This document shows, one piece after another, positions 18,695-28,742 of a stretch of 64,000 bases of DNA (within the stretch, counting starts at the first letter, position 1; every line of letters begins with the position of its first letter). A program made the position numbers and the translations under genes. The DNA comes from Bradyrhizobium amphicarpaeae (GTDB lineage: Bacteria > Pseudomonadota > Alphaproteobacteria > Rhizobiales > Xanthobacteraceae). The notes under the pieces were generated by a model. The model was given only the letters and a program-made list of their open reading frames with translations. It did no database searches and was not told the origin of the DNA. The stretch lies in contig NZ_CP029426.2 of NCBI RefSeq assembly GCF_002266435.3, positions 6,726,001 through 6,790,000 of the forward strand, in the 5' to 3' direction.

Positions 18695-20085
18695 CTCACC
18701 AGAAATTCGATGCGGCGGTTCTGCGCCTTGCCGTCATCGGTATCGTTGCCGGCGACCGGCTGCGTGCTGCCATGGCCGACCGCGGTGAAGCGGCTGGCGG
18801 GCAGGCCGGCCTTGACCAGATAGTCGATCACCGCCTGCGCACGCTTCTCCGAGAGAGCCCGGTTGAAGCCGTCCTCGCCGTCGGCGTCGGTATGCCCGGC
18901 AACCTCGACATTGGTGGTGGGGCAGCGCAGCGCCGTCTCGATCAGATGATCGAGGATGGCGGCGGAATCCGGATCGATGTCGGCGCGCTTGGTTGCGAAG
19001 CGGATCTTGCCCTTGGCCAGAAGGTCCGTGAACAATTGCTGGCACACGGTGCCGTCGACCGGGCCTGCCGCGGGCTTCACCGTGATCTCGGGCTTGTACT
19101 GCCAGTTCTTCGGGAAGTCCTTGCCGAGGCCGGCGCGGATGTCGTTCGCGGCCGCCTCGTAAAGCGCATCGCCCGACAGCTTCACCTCGCGGTCGGAGAC
19201 CACGAGCGTGCCGGTCGACAGCCGCGACAGCGCGCCGAGCGCTGCGATCACGGCGGTGCTGAAGGCGCCCGGCGCGCCGACGCTGGCCTTGAGGTTGTCG
19301 ACGACCTTCTCGGTGAAGAATTTTCGCGAGGCGCTGGTGGCGATCGCCGCGTGGACGGTGTTGTCGGGCACGTAGCCGGTCAGCGTCACGGTCGCGGCGA
19401 CCGGATCCTTGTAGGCCTGGAAGATATAGGGCGGCGCCTTGACGTCGTTGGCGGCGACCGAAAAGCCCTCGGGCAGGTTCTTCAGCGCCGCCGCGATCGC
19501 CTCGCGGCCGCCGAGATCGCGCGCCATGCCCGACAGATTGACCTTGGTGTCCGTGATCGTGATCTTGCCGTCCTTGAGCTTGCCGATCTGGTCCAGCAGC
19601 AGCATCGCGGCGGCCTCGAACCGCGGCGGCGCCCCGCGCGCCAGCCCCATCTGGTCGGCCACCTCGCCGCCGCCGACCTCCTTGCGGGCCGCCTCGGTCA
19701 GCCGGCCCTTCATCGACGGCAAGGGCGCGGAGCCCGACAGCGTCACCCGCACCACGTCGCGCTCGGCGTTCCAGACGAAGGGTTTGGCCTCGGGAACAAG
19801 GCGGGTCCGGTCGTCGACCAGGCGCACGCCGGGAACGGTCTCGACCGCCATCACGGCGTCCCGGCGCCCTTCCTCGGAGAAGGCGTCCGCGGCCAGGCTG
19901 ACGTCGCGGCCGTCCACCGCGATCCGGGTCTTGTCCAGAACGGTATCCTTCAGCGCGGCCGAGCTGCGGGCCGACAGGTCGGCTTCGACCGGTAAGGTGT
20001 TATTCCAGGCCGCAAATCCCCACATGACGGCCAGGGGAATTAGCCCCAACCACCATTTGCTGGCCCACCTAAAAAGCTTCTGCAT
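18691..20085 (-). CDS. OmpA-family protein with BON-like repeats
   Basis: A 464-residue protein with one N-terminal helix (about 5-25, WWLGLIPLAVMWGFAAWNN) that anchors it in the inner membrane. The middle (about 40-300) has repeated BON-like units, with conserved strands such as VVRVTLSGSAPLPS, VTLTGYVPD and VSDREVKLSG. The C-terminal OmpA domain (about 345-460) includes KADIDPDS-type and VEVAGHTDADG plus NRALSEKRAQAVIDYL and AQNRRIEFLVR, so peptidoglycan binding is expected. The layout resembles BON-OmpA proteins such as mycobacterial OmpATb. It is coupled to the small membrane gene downstream and divergent from a deacetylase. Confidence 0.8.
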   Translation of the reverse strand: MQKLFRWASKWWLGLIPLAVMWGFAAWNNTLPVEADLSARSSAALKDTVLDKTRIAVDGRDVSLAADAFSEEGRRDAVMAVETVPGVRLVDDRTRLVPEAKPFVWNAERDVVRVTLSGSAPLPSMKGRLTEAARKEVGGGEVADQMGLARGAPPRFEAAAMLLLDQIGKLKDGKITITDTKVNLSGMARDLGGREAIAAALKNLPEGFSVAANDVKAPPYIFQAYKDPVAATVTLTGYVPDNTVHAAIATSASRKFFTEKVVDNLKASVGAPGAFSTAVIAALGALSRLSTGTLVVSDREVKLSGDALYEAAANDIRAGLGKDFPKNWQYKPEITVKPAAGPVDGTVCQQLFTDLLAKGKIRFATKRADIDPDSAAILDHLIETALRCPTTNVEVAGHTDADGEDGFNRALSEKRAQAVIDYLVKAGLPASRFTAVGHGSTQPVAGNDTDDGKAQNRRIEFLVR

Positions 20086-20249
20086 TCTACGACCCGAACT
20101 CTGGAAACGGAGACAAAACAAACCCTTGGCAGGCTGTCAAACCGGAAATGGTGCCCTTCCGAGGGCGCGGGCTCGACAATCAGACTAACTTTTTCTTCAA
20201 GGGTTCTTCCGTAAGTTGAGGGCGGAATGCCAGAGTTCGCCAGCGGATC

Positions 20250-21308
20250 ATGAAACAACTGCGTAACAACGTCATCCGCGCCGGGCTGGGAGCTCTTTAT
20301 TTCAGCGGCGCGCACCATTTGCTGCGCCCGCTCTTGTCGGGTGTCGGCGCCATTTTCATGCTGCACCACGTGCGGCCGGCCCGCGAGGCCGCGTTCCAGC
20401 CGAACCGGCATCTCGAAGTCACCCCCGAATTCCTGCGCGCGACGCTGTGCCATCTGCGCTCGCGCGACATCGACATCGTCAGCATGGACGAGCTGCATGA
20501 GCGGCTGGTGCAGGACCGGTTCGACCGCCGCTTCGCGGCCTTCACCCTCGACGACGGCTATCGTGACAATCTCGACTACGCGCTGCCCGTGCTGCGCGAA
20601 TTTGACGCGCCTCTCGCGGTCTATGTCGCGAGCGATTTTGCCGAGGGCACCGGACGGCTGTGGTGGGCGGCGCTGGAGGCCGTGATCGCCAAGGCCGAGC
20701 AGATCGACGTCACCATCGGCCATTCCGCGCTGCGGCTCGATGCGACGACGCCTGTGGCCAAGCAGGCAGCGTTCGACCGCCTGCACGACTGGCTCCGCGC
20801 GCTGCCGGGCGAGCACGATCTCAAGCGGGAGATCGAGGCGCTCTGCGCGACGCACCACGTCGACATGGCAGCGCTGTGCCGCAGCCTTTGCCTGTCCTGG
20901 GCCGAGCTGAGGAGCTTTGCCGCCGATCCGCTGGTCACGATCGGCGCGCATAGCATCAGCCATTGCAACCTCGCCAAGCTGGCCGAAGACATCGCCACGC
21001 AGGAGATCGTCACGAGCCGCGCGCGGATCGAGCAGGCGCTGGACCGTCCCGTGCTGCATCTCGCCTATCCCTATGGCGATCGCGAGGCCGCAGGCGTACG
21101 CGAATTCGGCCTTGCTGCAACGGCGGGCTTCAAGACCGCGGTGACGACGCGGCCCGGCATGCTGTTCGCGGACAATGCCGCCCACATGACGGCGCTGCCG
21201 CGCGTCTCGCTCAACGGCAATTACCAGGACGCGCGGATCCTGCCGGTGCTGACCTCGGGCGCCGCGACCGCGATGTGGAACGGTTTTCGGCGGATCGCGG
21301 CGGCTTAG
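20250..21308 (+). CDS. Polysaccharide deacetylase (NodB-homology) protein
   Basis: A 352-residue protein with a NodB-homology domain: FTLDDGYRDN carries the catalytic and metal-binding Asp pair, and GAHSISHCNL gives the His-x3-His metal site. HLAYPYGDREAAG is a later family motif. It begins with a hydrophobic stretch (GALYFSGAHHLLRPLLSG) rather than a cleavable signal. A substrate in envelope or exopolysaccharide N- or O-deacetylation is likely but not visible. It has its own 164-bp upstream region shared with the divergent OmpA-like gene and is followed by a family E repeat. Confidence 0.82.
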   Translation: MKQLRNNVIRAGLGALYFSGAHHLLRPLLSGVGAIFMLHHVRPAREAAFQPNRHLEVTPEFLRATLCHLRSRDIDIVSMDELHERLVQDRFDRRFAAFTLDDGYRDNLDYALPVLREFDAPLAVYVASDFAEGTGRLWWAALEAVIAKAEQIDVTIGHSALRLDATTPVAKQAAFDRLHDWLRALPGEHDLKREIEALCATHHVDMAALCRSLCLSWAELRSFAADPLVTIGAHSISHCNLAKLAEDIATQEIVTSRARIEQALDRPVLHLAYPYGDREAAGVREFGLAATAGFKTAVTTRPGMLFADNAAHMTALPRVSLNGNYQDARILPVLTSGAATAMWNGFRRIAAA

Positions 21309-21324
21309 GCGCCGAAACTCTGCT

Positions 21325-21470
21325 GTCGTCCCTGCCTAGTGCGCAATTGCGCACGGGCGCAGGGACCCATACCGCGGAATTTATCGATCGCGTTTGGTAG
21401 AAGTACCGAACGACGAGTCATCGCCAAACTTCTCCCTGTGGTTATGGATCCCCGCTTCCGCGGGGACGAC
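21325..21470. repeat. Interspersed palindromic repeat, family E copy 2
   Basis: GTCGTCCCTGCC...CGCAGGGACCCATA faces TATGGATCCCCGC...CGGGGACGAC, as in 9902-10023 but with one arm diverged to CCCCG. It sits between the deacetylase and the SDR gene. Confidence 0.8.
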
Positions 21471-21579
21471 ACCGAATTGGTTGGGCCGTTGTCGCGCCCC
21501 ACTCACGTCTGAGTTAAGCGCCCTTTCCTTGACTCCCCTCCCCCGCCCGCCCAAAACACCGTCAACCAAGGGAGGTACC

Positions 21580-22380
21580 ATGTTCAACGATCTGTTCTCG
21601 CTCAAAGGCCGCGTCGCGCTGGTGACCGGCGGCTCGCGCGGTATCGGCAAAATGATCGCGGCGGGATTTCTCGGTGCCGGCGCCGCGAAGGTCTACATCA
21701 CCGCGCGCAAGGCCGGCCCTTGCGAGGCGACCGCCAAGGAGCTCACCGCGCAATATGACGGCGAATGCATCGCACTGCCGATCGACATCTCCACCGTCGA
21801 AGGCTGCGACAGGCTCGCCTCCGAGATCATCAAGCTGGAGCCCAAGCTCGACATCCTCGTCAACAATGCGGGTGCGGCCTGGGGCGCGGATTTCGACGAG
21901 TTCCCCGAAAGCGGCTGGGACAAGGTGATGGACCTCAACGTCAAGTCGCTGTTCTTCCTGACCAAGGCGCTGGCCAAGCCGCTGCGCGCGGCGGCCTCGC
22001 ACGAACGGCCGGCGAAGGTGATCAACATCGCCTCGGTCGACGGCATCTTCGTCAATCCGGGCGAGACCTATTCCTACGCCGCCAGCAAGGCCGCCGTGAT
22101 CCACCTGACGCGACGGATGGCGACCAAGCTGATCAAGGACAACATCAACGTCACCGCGATCGCGCCGGGCGCCTTCAAGTCCGACATGAACCGTGCCGCG
22201 CGCGACCATTCGGACGAAGTCGCCAAGCGCATTCCGTCGCGCCGGATCGGCAGCGACGAGGACATGGCGGGCGTCGCCATCTATCTCGCCTCGCGTGCGG
22301 GCGATTACGTGGTCGGAAACACCATCGCGGTGGATGGCGGCGTGGTGTACGCGAATGCCGGGCTGGAGATTGCGGGGTAG
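21580..22380 (+). CDS. SDR-family oxidoreductase (RhlG-like)
   Basis: A 266-residue short-chain dehydrogenase. The NADP(H)-binding motif TGGSRGIG lies at about 16-23, NNAGAAWG follows, the catalytic Ser is in NIASVDGIF, and the YSYAASKAA segment gives Tyr-x3-Lys. The C-terminus has VVGNTIAVDGGV. Overall form is closest to the RhlG/beta-ketoacyl reductase type, so reduction of a ketoacyl or similar substrate is plausible. The start is fixed by a strong AAGGGAGG ribosome binding site 5 nt upstream of the ATG. It is monocistronic. Confidence 0.87.
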   Translation: MFNDLFSLKGRVALVTGGSRGIGKMIAAGFLGAGAAKVYITARKAGPCEATAKELTAQYDGECIALPIDISTVEGCDRLASEIIKLEPKLDILVNNAGAAWGADFDEFPESGWDKVMDLNVKSLFFLTKALAKPLRAAASHERPAKVINIASVDGIFVNPGETYSYAASKAAVIHLTRRMATKLIKDNINVTAIAPGAFKSDMNRAARDHSDEVAKRIPSRRIGSDEDMAGVAIYLASRAGDYVVGNTIAVDGGVVYANAGLEIAG

Positions 22381-22550
22381 GTGTCGCGAGCCAGCAGAGC
22401 GCGCCTCACACTCAGCAGTCATGCCCCGGCTCGGCCGGGGCATCCAGAACGCCGCAGCGTCTCGATTTATCTCCGCCGCCTCTGGAATACTGGATCACCG
22501 CTTCGCGGGTGATGACACCATTCGTGCTGTGCGAGCGTTCGCCCTAACGC

Positions 22551-22598
22551 CTGCGACTCGATCTTCACATAGGCGAAATCGCCGGGCCTGTTGTCGCT
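22551..22598 (-). pseudogene. Remnant of a boxB 3' end
   Basis: The 48 bp match the last 16 codons of boxB (23728-23775) at about 40 positions. Translated on the minus strand it reads DNRPGDFAYVKIES where boxB ends DNKPGDFEYVKIES, but the stop is changed to CAG. It lies downstream of the alpha/beta hydrolase gene, which thus stands between the true boxB terminus and this relic. Confidence 0.75.
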
Positions 22599-22607
22599 GG
22601 AGGCCGA

Positions 22608-23603
22608 TTACCGCACGGCTTCTTTCAGCCATCGCGCGACGCGCGGTGGCCCCTCCTCGCTGGTGACGAGCTGGAAGTGATCTATCGCCGGGATGACCTC
22701 GACGGTCGCACGCGCCAGGGGTTCGAAGATCGTGCGATAGCCCTCCGAACGGAAAATCGAGTCCCGTTCCGCCGCCAGAACCAGCACCGGACAATCGATG
22801 CGACGGATATCGTCGCGCCAGTCTGGCCGCGGCGTGACCGATGCGAACAGCCGCCAGCTGTAGAGCGGAGTCTCGATACCATCTCGCGCGGCGGGCGGCA
22901 CTGCGAAACGCAGCACGGGCAGTCCATCAAAGATATGGATGCCGAACCGCTGCAACATTTCGATCCCGGCAAACCTGGGAACGAACGGCGTCGCCCAACC
23001 ACCTGAATTCGGGCGGGCTGCGGGTGACCTGCGATGGATATAGGGCGCGATCAGCACCATCCCATCGGGCTTGGGCTTCTCCTGACCCGCTGCATCGCGG
23101 ATGGCGAGGCCGGCCCCGATCGAATGGCCCCCGAGCAGAAAGCGGCCGGACGAATTTTGCGTCCGCAGCACTGCGATCAGATCGGCGATGTCCTGCTCTT
23201 GGCGATCGACCGCCTCGATGTCGCCGCGACGTCCCGGCTCGGAGCCATGACCGCGCATGTCGGGCGTGACGACCGTCAGTCCGGTCAAAGCGACCAGGGC
23301 ATTGGCAAGGCGCGCCAGATAGCGGCCGTCGCTGCTCGATCCGTGCAGGAAAACCAGAACGTCGCTACCCGTACCGGGATAGACCCGATACAAGCGAATT
23401 GCGCCGTCTCGCGCGGCGAAGTGGCGAGGCGCAGCCGGCTCCGCGAGCTCGCCGCCTGCGACAAGGCTGTCCAGCTCGCGCGTCGCCGTGCCCGGTGCAG
23501 CCGATGGCGCCGGCGTCGGCCACGCGATCAAGACCATTGCAATCGCAAGATAGACGGCGATCGAGATCAGCGCGATTTCGACGACAAGAGGCCACATACG
23601 CAA
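22608..23603 (-). CDS. Membrane-anchored alpha/beta hydrolase
   Basis: A 331-residue protein with an N-terminal hydrophobic helix (about 5-30) and then an alpha/beta hydrolase domain. The oxyanion motif is FLHGSSSDG, the nucleophile elbow GGHSIGAG, and the last His lies in IDHFQLV. VLVLAAERDSIF supplies the acid region. It resembles serine aminopeptidase/lysophospholipase-type hydrolases, with no specific substrate evident. An ATG at 23597 is the alternative start. It follows boxB by about 125 nt and is bounded downstream by the boxB remnant. Confidence 0.78.
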   Translation of the reverse strand: MRMWPLVVEIALISIAVYLAIAMVLIAWPTPAPSAAPGTATRELDSLVAGGELAEPAAPRHFAARDGAIRLYRVYPGTGSDVLVFLHGSSSDGRYLARLANALVALTGLTVVTPDMRGHGSEPGRRGDIEAVDRQEQDIADLIAVLRTQNSSGRFLLGGHSIGAGLAIRDAAGQEKPKPDGMVLIAPYIHRRSPAARPNSGGWATPFVPRFAGIEMLQRFGIHIFDGLPVLRFAVPPAARDGIETPLYSWRLFASVTPRPDWRDDIRRIDCPVLVLAAERDSIFRSEGYRTIFEPLARATVEVIPAIDHFQLVTSEEGPPRVARWLKEAVR

Positions 23604-23727
23604 TGCTCCAGCGGGACCGCTGGAGCATTGCTATACGCACGAGGCCGTCAGGTCGTTGAGGCCGATCAAGCGCGCGGCGACCCATCGGGCGCCACGCACT
23701 CGTTCATTGCCGCATCAACGAAGCTGA

Positions 23728-25179
<1,452 letters not shown>

Positions 25180-25225
25180 GGCCGTGCTCCTGTCTACCGT
25201 GCTGGCATATCGGCTCGCTCCGCCG

Positions 25226-25331
25226 TCATCCTGAGGAGATCGCGCCCTTGCGCGAGCCTCGAAGGATGCCGGTATCGCAAACTTTCTTTCCTGCATCCTT
25301 CGAGGCTCGCTACGCTCGCACCTCAGGATGA
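25226..25331. repeat. Interspersed palindromic repeat, family B copy 2
   Basis: TCATCCTGAGGAG / CACCTCAGGATGA outer arms and GCGAGCCTCGAAGGATGC / GCATCCTTCGAGGCTCGC inner arms. It lies between boxC and boxB and could affect the relative yield of the two. Confidence 0.9.
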
Positions 25332-25340
25332 CGTCAACTC

Positions 25341-27029
25341 CTAGACTCGCGTCATATCGAATTTCGGCTTCTGCCCGCTGCCGTAGCGGCGAAGCGCGCC
25401 TTCCTCGCCGACGGCGTTGGGGCGCTGGAAGATCCAGTTCTGCCACGCGGTCAGGCGCGAGAAGATTTTCGATTCCATCGTCTCCGGGCCGACGAAGCGC
25501 AGGCTCGCTTCCATGCCGGTGAGGCTGTCGGGCGAGAAGCTGGCGCGTTCCTCCAGGAACACGCGGACCTCGTCGTCCCAGTCGATGTCGTCGAGCGCGA
25601 AGGTGACGAGGCCGAGCTCCTCGGCCTGCTCGGCATCTAGCGCGGTGCCCATCGTCGCTTCCGCCCGCTCCACGTCGGACGGATCGGCCTGGAAGCGCGA
25701 CTCCAGCCGCGTCAGGCCGTGGCTCATCGGATAGGGGCCGAAATTCATCGCGGAGAGTTCGATCGACGGCGGCGGACGGTTGTCGCCCTGGCGCGTGCCG
25801 ATCAGCATGTAGGAGCGGTCGGCGGCGAAGACGAGCTCGGCCAGCGTGCCGGCAAAGCAGGAGCCGGGCTCGACCAGCGTCACCAGCGTGCGCGAGGTGA
25901 CGTCGATGCGCTTGAGCACGCGCTTCCAGTAGTGCCTGATCTCGTTGACCAGCCAGTGCGCCTTGTTGGCTTCGAGGAAAGCATCGTGCGCGAGCACATG
26001 GGCGCGCTCGCCGTGGCTCTTGAACACCAGCATCGCGATCTCGAGCTCGTTGATGCGCAGATGCAGGATGGCGTCGTCGAGCTCGCGCGCGACCTGGAGC
26101 GGCCAGAACGAGGCGCCCAGCGCCATCATGCCGTCGATGTCGGCGGGCGGAGCAGCCTCCGGCGCCTTGATCGAGATCGTGGCGATGCGGGCGGCACGAT
26201 CGATGTCGACGGTGACGAAGCCGTAGCGGATGCTGGTCTCGTCGATGACGCGCTTGAGGGGGGAGAGCGTAATGCCCTTGCCGCTGCCCTTGCGCTTCGA
26301 GGCGGCCGCGAACTCCTTGGCGCGCTCGGCGATCTTGGCTTCGAGCTTGCTGTTCGGCACGATCTCGTCGACCAGGCGCCACTGCACGGCGCGCTTGCCC
26401 TTGACGCCCTCCTCGATGGTGCAGAAGAAGTCGGCGTGGTCGCGGCGCACCTTGCGCTTGTCGACGACGCGGGTGAGACCGCCGGTGCCCGGTAGCACCG
26501 CGAGCAGCGGCACTTCGGGCAGGGCGACGGCGGACGAGCCGTCGTCGGCCAGGATGATGTGGTCGGTCGCGAGTGCCAGTTCATAGCCGCCGCCGGCCGC
26601 GGAGCCGTTCACCACGGTGATGAAACGCTGGCCGGAATTCTCCGACGAATCTTCCATGCCGTTGCGGGTCTCGTTGGTGAACTTGCAGAAATTGACCTTG
26701 TGGGCGTGCGTGGAGCCCGCGAGCATGCGGATGTTGGCGCCGGCACAGAACACGCGGCTCTTGGCCGAGCGCAGCAGCACGACCTTCACGTCCGGATGCT
26801 CGAAGCGCAGCCGCTGGACGGCGTCCGCCAGCTCGATGTCGACGCCGAGATCGTAGGAATTGAGCTTGAGCAGATAGCCCTCGAACAGGCCGCCGTTCTC
26901 GTCCACGTCCATGGTCAGCGTCGCGACGTCACCCTCGACCGCGAGCTTCCAGTGCTTGTAGCGGGACGGTTCGGTCTGGAAATCGATGAATGTCGCGCCG
27001 CCTGCGAGGCGCCGATCTTCCCCGGCCAT
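25341..27029 (-). CDS. boxC: 2,3-Epoxybenzoyl-CoA dihydrolase (benzoyl-CoA-dihydrodiol lyase) BoxC
   Basis: A 562-residue crotonase-superfamily enzyme that opens the epoxybenzoyl-CoA ring, releasing formate. The N-terminal crotonase half has SRVFCAGANIRML and VNGSAAGGGYELAL, the acyl-CoA oxyanion-hole pieces; LPEVPLLAVLPGTGGLTR follows. The C-terminal half is the second crotonase-like domain (LVEPGSCFAGTLAELVFAADR). The ATG at 27029, behind AAGGGTGG, gives the family N-terminus. A 111-bp region upstream carries two TGCA-type operators, so boxCB has its own regulated promoter. Confidence 0.95.
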   Translation of the reverse strand: MAGEDRRLAGGATFIDFQTEPSRYKHWKLAVEGDVATLTMDVDENGGLFEGYLLKLNSYDLGVDIELADAVQRLRFEHPDVKVVLLRSAKSRVFCAGANIRMLAGSTHAHKVNFCKFTNETRNGMEDSSENSGQRFITVVNGSAAGGGYELALATDHIILADDGSSAVALPEVPLLAVLPGTGGLTRVVDKRKVRRDHADFFCTIEEGVKGKRAVQWRLVDEIVPNSKLEAKIAERAKEFAAASKRKGSGKGITLSPLKRVIDETSIRYGFVTVDIDRAARIATISIKAPEAAPPADIDGMMALGASFWPLQVARELDDAILHLRINELEIAMLVFKSHGERAHVLAHDAFLEANKAHWLVNEIRHYWKRVLKRIDVTSRTLVTLVEPGSCFAGTLAELVFAADRSYMLIGTRQGDNRPPPSIELSAMNFGPYPMSHGLTRLESRFQADPSDVERAEATMGTALDAEQAEELGLVTFALDDIDWDDEVRVFLEERASFSPDSLTGMEASLRFVGPETMESKIFSRLTAWQNWIFQRPNAVGEEGALRRYGSGQKPKFDMTRV

Positions 27030-27064
27030 GGGCCACCCTTGAGCTCGTTCTGGTTTTAGCGTTA

Positions 27065-27082
27065 GATGCACAATAGTGCATC
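27065..27082. promoter_or_regulatory. Palindromic TGCA operator at the boxC promoter
   Basis: GATGCACAATAGTGCATC has 7-bp perfect arms and reads as TGCA-N6-TGCA. It lies 35 nt upstream of the boxC ATG, where a repressor would block transcription. BzdR/BoxR-type regulators are known to use TGCA repeats; assignment to BoxR here is inference. Confidence 0.6.
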
Positions 27083-27115
27083 TTTTGGCACGCGTCCAGC
27101 CCTTAAGCGCGTTCA

Positions 27116-27132
27116 CATGCACTTTGTTTCAT
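27116..27132 (-). promoter_or_regulatory. 17-bp box-regulon motif upstream of boxC
   Basis: Minus strand ATGAAACAAAGTGCATG, flanked to give TGCA-N10-TGCA. The same element in the same orientation stands before the benzoate-CoA ligase (30354-30370) and livH (43996-44012). Confidence 0.65.
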
Positions 27133-27140
27133 GCAATCGG

Positions 27141-27668
27141 CTAGGACCGAATAATGGCGCCAAGCGCGATCCAGTCGGCCTTCGAGAGCTGCGGGCGACC
27201 GATCTTGGCCTGGAGCAGCGCCACCACGGCCGCGACCGGGAAGCTTTCGACGAAACCATCGCCGCCGACGGCGACCTTGCGCGCGCTCAGCGCCCGCAGC
27301 TCGGTCAGGGCGTCGCCGAACAGGCGCGCGGCCGAATGCGCCTTCTGCATGCGCAGCCGCAGATTGGCATTGGCGATACGGATGCAGGCGCGCAGCAGGA
27401 TGCGTTCGCGGCCGCTCTGAGGGGCTGCGGCCCACACGGTCTCCAGCACCTCCTGCGCTTCCCAGAAATAGCCGCGGTCGTTGAGCGCGAGCCCGTAGCG
27501 CAGCGCCGGGTGGCGGGCCGGCACGTAGCCGCGGAAGGCCGAGGGCACCATCGCCTTGGCCAAGCCAAGCGTCTCGTCATCGGAATCGACCTCGCCGGTC
27601 TCACCCGGCACATAGGCCCAGCGCGGCCACGGCAATGGACCGCCGCTCGCATGCGAAGGCACACTCAT
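27141..27668 (-). CDS. DUF309 protein in the benzoate cluster
   Basis: A 175-residue protein with a DUF309 domain in the middle: LNDRGYFWEAQEVLETVW followed by RILLRACIRIANANLRLRM, a small all-helical fold with a conserved Glu-Ala-x-Glu pair. The N-terminus is Pro/Trp-rich (LPWPRWAYVPGET). No biochemical role is established for the family. It follows the alpha/beta hydrolase gene by 18 nt, after the benzoate-CoA ligase, so a supporting role in CoA-thioester metabolism is suggested by context only. Confidence 0.75.
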   Translation of the reverse strand: MSVPSHASGGPLPWPRWAYVPGETGEVDSDDETLGLAKAMVPSAFRGYVPARHPALRYGLALNDRGYFWEAQEVLETVWAAAPQSGRERILLRACIRIANANLRLRMQKAHSAARLFGDALTELRALSARKVAVGGDGFVESFPVAAVVALLQAKIGRPQLSKADWIALGAIIRS

Positions 27669-27686
27669 GGATGTGCCTCCGCATGG

Positions 27687-28505
27687 TCATGCGGCGCGCA
27701 CCCCGAGTCCCTGATCGTCGCGCAGGGCCGCTCTTGCAAATTGCTCAATCGCGTCAAGCGTCGCCCCCGGCGCTTCACGATGCGGGGAATGGCCCGCGTC
27801 TGAAATGACTTTAATATCGACCGGACAGTAGCACTCTTCCTGGGCAATTTCGACCTGACGCAGTGTCCCATATTGGTCGCCTGCCCCCTGCAGGACCATA
27901 ATGGGAACGCGGATATAGGCGAGGTATTCCGAGATGTCCCAATCACGGAATTTCGGATCGAGCCAGGCGCCGTTCCAGCCGTAGAAGGCGTTGTCGACGT
28001 CCTTGTGCCAGCGCGCCAGTTTCGTCTTGAGGTCGGTGGTCTCGTAGGCGGTCTTGATCGCGGCGATGGATGCGACCGAGATGTCCTCGACGATGAAATG
28101 CGGGGCGAGGAGCACGAGGCCCTGCAGGCGGTGATCCTGATGCGCGCCGGCATAGATCGTCGCGATCGAGGCGCCGTCGGAATGGCCGAGCAACAGGCCG
28201 CGCCTGAAGCCGATCGCGTCGAGCAGCCTCGGCAGCACGTCCAGCGCCTCGCGCTGCATGTAGTCGAGCGGCCGCGGCAATTTCACCGGGCTCGACTGGC
28301 CGTAGCCCGCGCGCGAATAGGCGAAGATGCCGGCGCCGGTCGCCTGTTGCAGCTTCTCGGGGAAGTCGCCCCAGAGCCCGACCGAGCCGAGACCTTCGTG
28401 CAGCATGACGATGGTGGGGGCGTCGGCAGATGCGGGCGCGAGCCATTTATATTCGAGGCTGGCGCTGCCGATGCTGAGGAAACCGGTAGGGGTGAGGTTG
28501 GTCAT
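27687..28505 (-). CDS. Alpha/beta hydrolase of the benzoate cluster
   Basis: A 272-residue soluble alpha/beta hydrolase. The HEGLGS oxyanion loop, nucleophile elbow LGHSDGASIA and the His in DAGHSPHREAP complete the triad, with Asp in QGAGDQYG. Related proteins commonly accompany box genes and may act as a thioesterase or ring-cleavage-product hydrolase, but the substrate is unknown. Starts at the ATG at 28505; a longer frame runs into the repeat. It lies between the ligase and the DUF309 gene on the same strand. Confidence 0.82.
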   Translation of the reverse strand: MTNLTPTGFLSIGSASLEYKWLAPASADAPTIVMLHEGLGSVGLWGDFPEKLQQATGAGIFAYSRAGYGQSSPVKLPRPLDYMQREALDVLPRLLDAIGFRRGLLLGHSDGASIATIYAGAHQDHRLQGLVLLAPHFIVEDISVASIAAIKTAYETTDLKTKLARWHKDVDNAFYGWNGAWLDPKFRDWDISEYLAYIRVPIMVLQGAGDQYGTLRQVEIAQEECYCPVDIKVISDAGHSPHREAPGATLDAIEQFARAALRDDQGLGVRAA

Positions 28506-28541
28506 GGTTGAAGCCCATTCATAACCACTGAGAAAGTGCCC

Positions 28542-28713
28542 ACCCTCCCCTGGAGGGGGAGGGTCGCTACGCATGAAGCGAAGCGCAATGCGTAGCGGGG
28601 TGGGGTGGCGGTCTATCGACACTGAACACTGCCCGAGTGGAGAGATCACCCCACCCCGTCACGCATCTCGCTGCGCTCGATTGCGTGCCGACCCTCCCCC
28701 TCCAGGGGAGGGT
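28542..28713. repeat. Interspersed palindromic repeat, family C copy 1
   Basis: ACCCTCCCCTGGAGGGGGAGGGT at one end and ACCCTCCCCCTCCAGGGGAGGGT at the other, with GGGGTGGGGTG / CACCCCACCCC inside. The second copy is at 61927-62106. It splits the ligase from the hydrolase gene. Confidence 0.9.
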
Positions 28714-28742
28714 AAGCAAGCGGGGCCGTCGTAAAGTCACGC

